A DNA stretch of 5,926 nucleotides from Oligoflexia bacterium (lineage in GTDB: Bacteria; Bdellovibrionota; UBA1018; CAIMNF01), in the NCBI GenBank assembly GCA_903858975.1, contig CAIOKW010000182.1, positions 1-5,926 of the forward strand. The letters run 5' to 3'. The position numbers and the translations under genes are program-made. Below, in pieces: positions 1 through 5,341 of this stretch. Numbering within the stretch: the first letter of the stretch is position 1; every line of letters starts with the position of its first letter. The notes beneath the pieces were generated by a model. That model searched no databases. It was given only the letters and a program-made list of their open reading frames with translations, and was not told where the DNA came from.

Positions 1-2
1 CT

Positions 3-95
3 TGGCCGACCCAACAAAAAACCATCGCATTCTCGTCTTTTCTCAATACTAAAAATTCAGACATTAAAGTTAAAAAGAATGGGGGCCAGAAATGA
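3..95 (+). CDS. Possible C-terminal fragment of an upstream gene (partial)
   Basis: The third forward frame is open from the window edge to a TGA at 93-95, giving about 30 residues with a Lys/Asn-rich, hydrophilic end (…SDIKVKKNGGQK). The stop overlaps the ATG of the next gene in an ATGA arrangement, common between co-translated genes. Too little is present to recognise a family. A competing frame ending at TAA 50-52 is also open from the edge, and the first frame runs on into the next gene, so the choice rests mainly on the ATGA overlap. No promoter is obvious in 1-91, which fits read-through from upstream but does not prove it. Confidence 0.3.
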   Translation, partial: WPTQQKTIAFSSFLNTKNSDIKVKKNGGQK

Positions 96-2218
96 AAAAT
101 CTCACTTACCTAACACTCTTCATTTCATTTCAGTTTTTGAGTAGTTCATTTGCAGAGGATTGCATTAACTGCCATATCCACACCCCAGAAGCACCGATTG
201 AAAATAAACTTCTACCCCCTCTACCCGGTGGAATTCACTGTCCGAATGCAGATGAACTCCTCAGCAACGAGATCAATGCATCCTATAAATCAATTGCAAG
301 CAAGGCAGTCACCAGTCGAATCATCGATGGGAAACAGTTTAAGGGTTATCTAGATGAACTCAATTATCTCGCATCCTCACTCGGGCCTCATTCCCCTAAA
401 TCATGGGCTATGGCGAAGAAGAGTTGCGAAACCGCACTTTGCGCCCTGAAGACAATGGTAGGCAGCGAAGAAAATGCTAAAATGCTGGTGCTCGTCAAAA
501 AAAATTCAGGTTACACCATCAAACTTGATCAATCGGAAGGCAAAACGGCTGACGGATGGGTCGAGCAAATGTGGAGCACATCTGAAATCAAGCTGTTCTA
601 TAAGGTTTCCCAGGAACTCCCTGCCCCCCTGCGATCTCTCTATGGAATTAATGGCTTTTGGAGAATTCCTTCCGGGTATAGCAATCCAAATGCAAGAGAT
701 GCTGCAGCTTATTCAACGCCGAATATCGTCATCGGTGGGAAAGTTTGGCGCGATGGAAAAATCGTCGCGCTTGATGGAGCTTTTGATGCATCCAAATACC
801 ACGACAATGACCACGGATTTGATGAACACGCATTCGTTCATGAGATCTGCCATCACAAGGATTTCCAAAACATCTACCACTCACCCAATGCAACCATGCT
901 GAGCGAAGCCCCGGGCTCAAGCTTTGGAGCTCTCAGCGGATGGAGAAAGGTCGCGAAGGCAGGTGAAACCACTTGGACCTATAAAGCAAAGGCTGACGGA
1001 AAAGGCTTTGTATCTGAATATGCCGAAACTCAACCTGCAGAAGATTATGCCGAGACCTGTTCTGATTATGTACTCTCACCCTTGAGCCTAAAAAGAGATG
1101 CTCCCGGAAAATATGAGTGGATGAAAAATAACGTTTTTCACGGCGAAGAGTATGTAAATGCAAAATGGAATACCCCAGCGAACAAAGTGACTCCCTGGCC
1201 AGAACTTGAAAAGACGCTGACTAACCATTCTGAGTGTTCAGACACGATCAAAAATTGCCTCACTGGAGTCACTTATGAAAAAGGCGCCTATCACTGGAGT
1301 CAGCTAGAATCATCAACTGCAAATTCTTCTCTCCACTCGCTTCATACCCAAAATCCCTCTGAATTCTTCTCGGGAAATACTTGTTGGACCCATGCGAGAA
1401 AAAAATGGACTGACACTAAAATTGCTGAACTCTCTCAAGATCAACAGTATTGCGAAAAAGGGGGTGCCCCGAGAATCCAAAGTGCGTCTACTCAGTGGTG
1501 TAGTGAGGACTGGACGGCGATCAATAATCTCATCACCCAGTTCGATCAAAAGATTCTCGATGAAGAGGCGAAAAAATGTGCCCAAAACAAAAAAGACCTG
1601 AGCACCCAATGCATGATGGCCGGATACTTCAATGCTAAAGGCGTAAACTCCGAAATGGCGTCCACACTCAGGAACGTCATTCCAGGAGGATCTCAAAAAG
1701 CGCAGGTGATTCAGGCTATTCAATCCACCTCTCCCACCGTGGTGCTCAAAAGCTGTATTGGAACGCAAACCTACGCCATGATTCCTAAAGGTGATAACGG
1801 CGAGACCTGGGTGTACTATGGTGCCAATGCTAATTCGAGTAACCTAGCTCCCCTCGAGTCACAAAAAGAGTGGGACATCAACACTCAAACCACCAACTGT
1901 CTCAATGGAGTGCTCAAAAATCTAAAAGCTCAAGGTTATTCGGGCACGGATGACATTCAACTTCAAAGCATGCGCACACTTTTTGACGAAAGCGGAATTG
2001 CAACCACAGTCAAATCATTCAACCAAATGCTCATTTCTGCGCGAACAAAATCCTATGATTGTGCGATCAAGTTCATGTCTGATAAAAAACAAAAACAATG
2101 CAATAGCGACGCCCTCAGTACCTCAATCACAGCATGGGCACAGGGAGACTCTGAAAAACTCGCATTGATTCATGATCAAGAACTTTTTGAGAAATTAAAA
2201 TCTTGGACTCAATGGTAG
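92..2218 (+). CDS. Exported cysteine-rich putative zinc metallopeptidase (gluzincin-like HExxH), 708 aa
   Basis: Predicted periplasmic or extracellular peptidase. Residues 1-21 form a Sec signal peptide (Lys3, hydrophobic core, S-F-A before the likely cleavage). A CxxCH motif (C24, C27, H28) follows at once in the mature protein. The catalytic candidate is H250-E251-I-C-H254 followed by a second His. A later E317-D-Y-A-E321 segment resembles the ExxAE block that supplies the third zinc ligand in several HExxH gluzincins, including the lethal-factor-like group. The edge strand before the helix fits N211-I-V-I-G-G. Residues 340-708 match nothing I recognise and carry 12 of the 18 cysteines, an even total compatible with disulfides. 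The ATG at 92 is preceded by GGGGG at 81-85 with a 6-base gap. The 3' end overlaps the convergent metzincin gene by 24 bp. The peptidase assignment rests on motifs, and the substrate is unknown. Confidence 0.85.
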   Translation: MKNLTYLTLFISFQFLSSSFAEDCINCHIHTPEAPIENKLLPPLPGGIHCPNADELLSNEINASYKSIASKAVTSRIIDGKQFKGYLDELNYLASSLGPHSPKSWAMAKKSCETALCALKTMVGSEENAKMLVLVKKNSGYTIKLDQSEGKTADGWVEQMWSTSEIKLFYKVSQELPAPLRSLYGINGFWRIPSGYSNPNARDAAAYSTPNIVIGGKVWRDGKIVALDGAFDASKYHDNDHGFDEHAFVHEICHHKDFQNIYHSPNATMLSEAPGSSFGALSGWRKVAKAGETTWTYKAKADGKGFVSEYAETQPAEDYAETCSDYVLSPLSLKRDAPGKYEWMKNNVFHGEEYVNAKWNTPANKVTPWPELEKTLTNHSECSDTIKNCLTGVTYEKGAYHWSQLESSTANSSLHSLHTQNPSEFFSGNTCWTHARKKWTDTKIAELSQDQQYCEKGGAPRIQSASTQWCSEDWTAINNLITQFDQKILDEEAKKCAQNKKDLSTQCMMAGYFNAKGVNSEMASTLRNVIPGGSQKAQVIQAIQSTSPTVVLKSCIGTQTYAMIPKGDNGETWVYYGANANSSNLAPLESQKEWDINTQTTNCLNGVLKNLKAQGYSGTDDIQLQSMRTLFDESGIATTVKSFNQMLISARTKSYDCAIKFMSDKKQKQCNSDALSTSITAWAQGDSEKLALIHDQELFEKLKSWTQW

Positions 2219-2983
2219 CTTTTTTCTCAGATGCGCAAGAACTCTATGAAAACCTCTTCGGGTACTGGTAAAAGCCAGCGCCCAGAGAGCCATCCAATTC
2301 ACGATGATCCCTGGAGTGCCTTGATGACCAGGATTGTTTCTTGAGATATCCCGAACTGTAGCACAACCCATCATACCACTTTTAAGCTCATTACGGGGAT
2401 TGAGCCAAGTGATGCCGTCAACATCATCCTGAGAGAGATTTAAACTCGTTTTTGAAGAAATATCATAATACATGAGGGCGTACTCTTTTTCCGCGTGCCC
2501 TAAGCCAAGTACATGGCCCATTTCATGAGCGATGACAATTGCAGCCTGAGTGTTCGAGAAGTTATTGAAGTAGGCCTGCTTCGTGCTGTCACCGTTCACT
2601 TGGATATAGCCAGCGGTGGGCCGTCCTCCAGAACCACTCCAGGTTCCCTGGGCAACAACAAAATCAGGACTCGTAATCACGCCTGAGTTACAGACAATGA
2701 CCGGTGGGTTTGAATAGGCCGCACCCGTAGACACTACCGCCCCGCGCGCAAGTTTAATGCTGGAAGTGGGGGCTTTATTCCAAAGCTCCACTGCAGAATC
2801 AATCGCTGCATTCAAATTCGCCGCTGAAATCCCAAGACCCGTGCAGCTTGATTCATTCACGTCAAATGTCAGCGTCTCTGTGTTCCATCCCGCAATTAAA
2901 GACGATGAGCCCAAAGTGAACGCCAATGAATGAGGAGAGATGACAGATAATCCGAAGAACAAAATCGCGGTTTGAATTTTCAT
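2195..2983 (-). CDS. Exported matrixin-like metzincin zinc metalloprotease, 262 aa
   Basis: Secreted or surface endopeptidase of the M10/matrixin type. Residues 1-21 are a signal peptide (MKIQT…HSLA). The diagnostic zinc site is complete: H153-E-M-G-H157-V-L-G-L-G-H163, matching HExxHxxGxxH, with Met171 in A-L-M-Y-Y as the Met-turn. The closing L-S-Q-D-D-V-D-G-I segment at 183-191 is typical of matrixin C-terminal helices. No propeptide cysteine switch is evident; the cysteines are C47, C98 and C207. After the catalytic domain comes a short linker, a hydrophobic stretch at about 225-238 (G-I-I-V-N-W-M-A-L-W-A-L-A-F) and a basic tail (RR at 242-243, RKK at 253-255), possibly a membrane-retention or sorting signal. 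The start is supported by AAGGA at 2994-2998, inside the preceding barrel gene, whose stop is one base from this ATG. The fold call is firm; the substrate is unknown. Confidence 0.92.
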   Translation of the reverse strand: MKIQTAILFFGLSVISPHSLAFTLGSSSLIAGWNTETLTFDVNESSCTGLGISAANLNAAIDSAVELWNKAPTSSIKLARGAVVSTGAAYSNPPVIVCNSGVITSPDFVVAQGTWSGSGGRPTAGYIQVNGDSTKQAYFNNFSNTQAAIVIAHEMGHVLGLGHAEKEYALMYYDISSKTSLNLSQDDVDGITWLNPRNELKSGMMGCATVRDISRNNPGHQGTPGIIVNWMALWALAFTSTRRGFHRVLAHLRKKLPLSPRF

Positions 2984-2984
2984 G

Positions 2985-3566
2985 TTAAAGAATTCCTTTG
3001 CTAATCGTCAAAAGAGTCGAGAAAGATCGGCGGGTCGAAATCGGGCTCAAAATCAAGGCATCAAAATCGATCCGAATATCCCGTACCCAGTGATAGACGA
3101 CACCAAAATCCAAGAATAAGCTCTTTGAGCTTGTACTGGATCCAGGATAGTAAAAGGTTGCCGTGCCTGTTCCGTTTGAACGCTGAATGCTACCGCCTGG
3201 GCCTGTAATGGAGTAATTCAAAAGACCGACACCCGATTTCAAATCCCAGAAAAAAGACTTTTTAAAAACCTGAGTGAGCGAGCCCATTACAAATGTCTTT
3301 GCGATACTATCAGTGGTTTTCACGGAAAGCGGCGTCATGCTCAATGAAGCTTCGAGCGACCAGGTCGGTTTCACTGGAAAGAGATAACTTAAGGTAAGAG
3401 GAAGATAAAGTTCGCCCATCAATGAGGTGGACGCATCACTACTCGACGTCACTTTTCCCATATTATAAGAAGCGGCTCCTGCTCCTAAATAGAGCCTTTT
3501 TTCAGCGCGTGCCATCCCCGGAATAAAAAAGAGTACTAAGAGCAAAATCTTAAATGAAATCTTCAT
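2985..3566 (-). CDS. Predicted outer-membrane beta-barrel protein, 193 aa
   Basis: Residues 1-21 are a clear signal peptide (two Lys, a long Leu/Val/Phe core, and A-R-A before E22). The mature protein shows alternating polar/hydrophobic strands rich in Gly, Ser, Tyr and Phe, such as L25-Y-L-G-A-G-A-A-S-Y and L112-G…N-Y-S-I, with Gly/Ser/Thr-rich turns (121-147), as in small 8-stranded barrels. The C-terminal strand ends in Leu rather than the usual Phe. No cysteines and no enzyme motif are present. The internal ATG at 3566 is preferred because it gives a canonical signal peptide. An in-frame ATG at 3614 has a slightly better upstream AGGGA but would add 16 residues ahead of it. The gene is the first of a two-gene unit with the metzincin, separated by one base. 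Family and function are not recognised; the barrel call is inferred from composition. Confidence 0.75.
   Translation of the reverse strand: MKISFKILLLVLFFIPGMARAEKRLYLGAGAASYNMGKVTSSSDASTSLMGELYLPLTLSYLFPVKPTWSLEASLSMTPLSVKTTDSIAKTFVMGSLTQVFKKSFFWDLKSGVGLLNYSITGPGGSIQRSNGTGTATFYYPGSSTSSKSLFLDFGVVYHWVRDIRIDFDALILSPISTRRSFSTLLTISKGIL
2994..2998 (-). promoter_or_regulatory. Ribosome binding site of the metzincin gene, inside the barrel gene
   Basis: On the minus strand AAGGA lies 10 bases before the metzincin ATG (2981-2983). It falls within the last codons of the barrel gene, whose TAA occupies 2985-2987. The layout TAA-C-ATG implies that ribosomes finishing the barrel protein can restart on the protease, so the two are probably made in linked amounts. 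Confidence 0.6.
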
Positions 3567-3640
3567 GAATACGACGACTTTACCGATTCTTATCAGTATT
3601 GCAATCAGATTCATTGTTTTTCATCCCTATAGATCTCACT

Positions 3641-3669
3641 TCAAGTGGGGGATTTTTTCCCCCACTTGA
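3641..3669. repeat. Perfect 11-bp inverted repeat with a 7-base A+T loop in the divergent intergenic region
   Basis: The left arm TCAAGTGGGGG (3641-3651) and right arm CCCCCACTTGA (3659-3669) are exact reverse complements around ATTTTTT (3652-3658). It lies between the divergent barrel and small-exported-protein genes and covers the -35 zone of the predicted plus-strand promoter (-10 at 3683-3688). A further CACTT at 3637-3641 could pair with AAGTG at 3643-3647, giving an alternative, weaker fold. Neither strand has a U-tract directly after the stem, so a standard terminator is unlikely. It could be a regulator-binding palindrome, or a hairpin in the barrel-gene leader if that promoter lies upstream of it. 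The structure is certain; the role is inferred. Confidence 0.75.
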
Positions 3670-3682
3670 GCGACCCGAAAAC

Positions 3683-3688
3683 TATAAT
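3683..3688 (+). promoter_or_regulatory. Predicted -10 box for the small exported protein gene
   Basis: TATAAT is a perfect match to the housekeeping -10 consensus and would place transcription start near 3695, leaving a leader of about 80 bases. No good -35 hexamer lies 16-18 bases upstream; that position (about 3660-3665) is in the right arm of the inverted repeat. TTGAGC at 3666-3671 is too close (11 bases) for normal spacing. The weak -35 suggests help from an activator or an alternative sigma factor. On the opposite strand the same bases read TATAGT (3681-3686), so a barrel-gene promoter might overlap here. Confidence 0.45.
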
Positions 3689-3764
3689 CACCATGAAAAT
3701 TCTTTAATAATGGCTCTTGTGCTCACGGCTTCGAGTGCAGGACCTAAAAATAATGAAGCCCTTT

Positions 3765-3768
3765 GGAG
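3765..3768 (+). promoter_or_regulatory. Ribosome binding site deciding the start of the small exported protein
   Basis: GGAG stands 5 bases before the ATG at 3774. The frame is open further upstream to a TTG at 3717, but that would put 19 residues of unlike composition before the signal peptide and has no comparable site, so 3774 is taken as the start. Confidence 0.7.
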
Positions 3769-3773
3769 TAACT

Positions 3774-4337
3774 ATGAAATCGAAAAAGAAAATGAAAATC
3801 ATAACAGGCCTTCTAGGCTTAAGCGCAATCCTCGGATCAATGCAAAGTGCTAAAGCGAATTGCCGCGACATTCTTCGTGACGAAGTAGCTGTGAGAAAAA
3901 ACACAGCGCGGCTCACACGCAATGATCTTATTGCATCTACCGTTGTGTCAGTTCCAGCAGGAGCTCTCTTTCTACCCGCTGGCGTTGTATTTGAAGGCAT
4001 TGCTATTGGATATGAAATCAGCGATATGAACAAGCTCAACCAATCAAGAAGGGCGCTTGCAACATTTGAAGAAGCGGCAAATGGTGGTGGTGAAACCACT
4101 GAGAAACTTTATAAGAAATTGAAGCGCAATGAAAAAGACTCTAACTTGAGCTACGAAGACTTTATTCAAAATCTTCGCGAAATGGATCGAAATGAAAGTC
4201 TTTGCGCACCAGGCTCAGTACCGAGCAAGAAAGATTTAGTTAAATTAATCCTCGCTAAAAACGCTCCTCAAGCGTTGAACCAGGAATCACTGGATTCCTT
4301 GAGCGACGACACAAACTCAGACGAATCAGCAGAATAA
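3774..4337 (+). CDS. Small exported protein of unknown function, 187 aa
   Basis: Residues 1-28 are a signal peptide: a strongly basic start (K2, K4-K6, K8), a hydrophobic core, and A26-K-A28 before cleavage. It is not a lipoprotein, since C30 lacks a lipobox. The mature part has a basic N-terminal segment, then a long hydrophobic region at about 51-80 (D-L-I-A-S-T-V-V … G-I-A-I-G-Y) broken by P61-A-G and P68-A-G, which could be a membrane hairpin. A charged, probably helical section follows (84-140), then C144 in an E-S-L-C-A-P-G segment and an acidic tail ending S-D-D-T-N-S-D-E-S-A-E. Only C30 and C144 remain after cleavage, so one disulfide is possible. I recall similar E-S-x-C-x-G C-terminal segments in Bdellovibrio secreted hypotheticals, unverified. 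Start supported by GGAG at 3765; the gene has its own predicted promoter and ends in a stem-loop. No enzyme motif was found. Confidence 0.8.
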   Translation: MKSKKKMKIITGLLGLSAILGSMQSAKANCRDILRDEVAVRKNTARLTRNDLIASTVVSVPAGALFLPAGVVFEGIAIGYEISDMNKLNQSRRALATFEEAANGGGETTEKLYKKLKRNEKDSNLSYEDFIQNLREMDRNESLCAPGSVPSKKDLVKLILAKNAPQALNQESLDSLSDDTNSDESAE

Positions 4338-4343
4338 TATGGC

Positions 4344-4380
4344 GCCGGGTTCTGGATCAGATCCAGGACCCGGCACTCTT
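4344..4380 (+). terminator. Stem-loop terminator after the small exported protein gene
   Basis: GCCGGGTTCTGGAT (4344-4357) pairs with ATCCAGGACCCGGC (4361-4374) around a CAG loop. The 14-bp stem is complete apart from one G-U wobble (T4351/G4367). It begins 7 bases after the stop codon. The trailing tract ACTCTTT is only moderately U-rich, so termination may be partial or the hairpin may mainly protect the mRNA 3' end. It separates this gene from the downstream peptidase. Confidence 0.7.
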
Positions 4381-4415
4381 TAAGTAAAATTTAAATTTAA
4401 TCAGGAACGACTACT

Positions 4416-5294
4416 ATGCTTTCAAGCACCCTCTTCATCATGGCAACGGCCCTCTCCCCTTCTTCTCATGCCTGCCCCATCAATCACCTGGATTTAGAGG
4501 CTATTTCTCGCCAATACCATACTTCACACACCTCTTCTTACAGTCCCTCACTCGTGAGCGAAATAGACTTCAATGAGATGGTTCAAAAAACGGAAGCCAT
4601 TTATAAACCCCTCTTTGAAAGTCACGGATTAACACTTAGAATCGAAGCGGATTGGAAGAGTGAGACTGAAAACGCCTATTCCGATGCAGAGGGAAAGACT
4701 CGATTAGTCTATCTCAACGGAGGTTACGCTCGCCATCCACTCATGACCAAAGATGCATATCAATCGGTGATCTGCCATGAAATTGGACACCATCTCGGTG
4801 GTTTCCCTCATGAAATGGGTTCTCCCTGGGCATCTGTCGAGGGTGAAGCCGATTATTACTCAACTTTGAAGTGCATGAAGTTGGTGATGAACGCAGATCC
4901 TCTGAATCAATCCATTGCTAATCAACTCGACTTGCCAGATGTAATCAAGGCTCAGTGCAAAGCTCAGTTCCCTGCTCCTGATGCCTATGCGATTTGCCTC
5001 CGCTCAGCTAAAGCATCAGAAGAATATGGCCGAGTCAATGCATCCCTTGCCACACCCAATGCAAGGAAACCGGTATCCCTCCTTACACCCGAAAATAGAA
5101 GAAGCATCCTCACCAACATGAGCTACCCTTCAACCCAATGTCGGGTTGATACAAAGCTTCAAGGTGCATTGTGCAATGTATCCCCCTTGATTGCCATAGG
5201 GTATAGTGACCCAACTGTTGGTACCTGTGGCGCTCAAAACTATTACGAATTAGGGGCACGACCGACTTGCTGGTTTGACCCCTTCGACAAATAA
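4416..5294 (+). CDS. Exported HExxH zinc peptidase of the CHEIGHH/GEADY type, 292 aa
   Basis: Predicted secreted metallopeptidase. The zinc-site helix is C120-H121-E122-I-G-H125-H126-L-G-G, followed after about 16 residues by W138-A-S-V-E-G-E-A-D-Y-Y, in which E142 or E144 is the likely third ligand, as in gluzincins. The strand L98-V-Y-L-N-G-G-Y-A-R-H before it fits the edge strand of the zincin fold. From memory, Bdellovibrio genomes encode several secreted proteins with this same G-G-x-A-R-H … C-H-E-x-G-H-H … W-A-S-x-E-G-x-A-D-Y layout. The cysteine-rich C-terminal half (C153, C181, C194, C242, C253, C271, C285) suggests disulfides. The ATG at 4416 has AGGA at 4403-4406, and the frame is closed upstream by TAA at 4398. 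The resulting signal peptide (to about A19) lacks the usual basic residues. The gene follows the stem-loop at 4344-4374; an A+T-rich TAAAAT at 4385-4390 could be its -10 box, without a good -35. Substrate unknown. Confidence 0.88.
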   Translation: MLSSTLFIMATALSPSSHACPINHLDLEAISRQYHTSHTSSYSPSLVSEIDFNEMVQKTEAIYKPLFESHGLTLRIEADWKSETENAYSDAEGKTRLVYLNGGYARHPLMTKDAYQSVICHEIGHHLGGFPHEMGSPWASVEGEADYYSTLKCMKLVMNADPLNQSIANQLDLPDVIKAQCKAQFPAPDAYAICLRSAKASEEYGRVNASLATPNARKPVSLLTPENRRSILTNMSYPSTQCRVDTKLQGALCNVSPLIAIGYSDPTVGTCGAQNYYELGARPTCWFDPFDK

Positions 5295-5323
5295 GGTAGA
5301 GTCCTGATCGACGGAACAAAGCT

Positions 5324-5332
5324 TGCTATACA
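5324..5332 (+). promoter_or_regulatory. Possible extended -10 promoter for the coiled-coil gene
   Basis: TGCTATACA contains TATACA (5327-5332) with the upstream TGn of an extended -10. A partial -35 (CTGATC, 5304-5309) lies 17 bases upstream. Transcription would start near 5339, only a few bases before the ATG at 5342, so the message would be nearly leaderless. This is tentative: the motif is short and the -35 matches poorly. Confidence 0.3.
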
Positions 5333-5341
5333 TGAAGAGTA

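Noticed and set aside
474..902. 142-codon plus-strand frame overlapping the large peptidase
   Set aside because: It is an out-of-frame shadow across the zinc-site region; its composition is rich in Ser, Met, Arg and Cys with no recognisable domain.
1313..1768. 151-codon minus-strand open frame inside the large peptidase gene
   Set aside because: It lies wholly antisense to a well-supported gene, is Arg/Phe/Ser-rich without domain logic or a signal peptide, and has no supporting context.
2187..2225. Possible terminator of the large peptidase (TTGAG / CTCAA arms, then T6 at 2220-2225)
   Set aside because: The stem is only 5 bp with a 16-base loop and does not abut the T-tract, so it is too weak to call.
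2195..2380. Frameshift in the metzincin C-terminus
   Set aside because: The alternative frames give either an early stop or a polar sequence, while the annotated frame contains a coherent hydrophobic segment and basic tail. No frameshift is needed, although a lost stop cannot be excluded.
3641..3669. Inverted repeat as a rho-independent terminator or CRISPR-type repeat
   Set aside because: It lies between divergent genes with no U-tract after either strand of the stem, and it occurs once with no spaced copies.
3704..4099. 131-codon minus-strand frame over the small exported protein
   Set aside because: It is antisense to a gene with a clear signal peptide and ribosome site; no independent support.
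4391..4400. TTAAATTTAA palindrome before the second HExxH peptidase
   Set aside because: A short A+T-only palindrome is expected by chance in an A+T-rich leader and has no further support.
5110..5319. 69-codon minus-strand frame over the end of the second HExxH peptidase
   Set aside because: It is antisense to the cysteine-rich C-terminus of a supported gene and shows no protein-like features.
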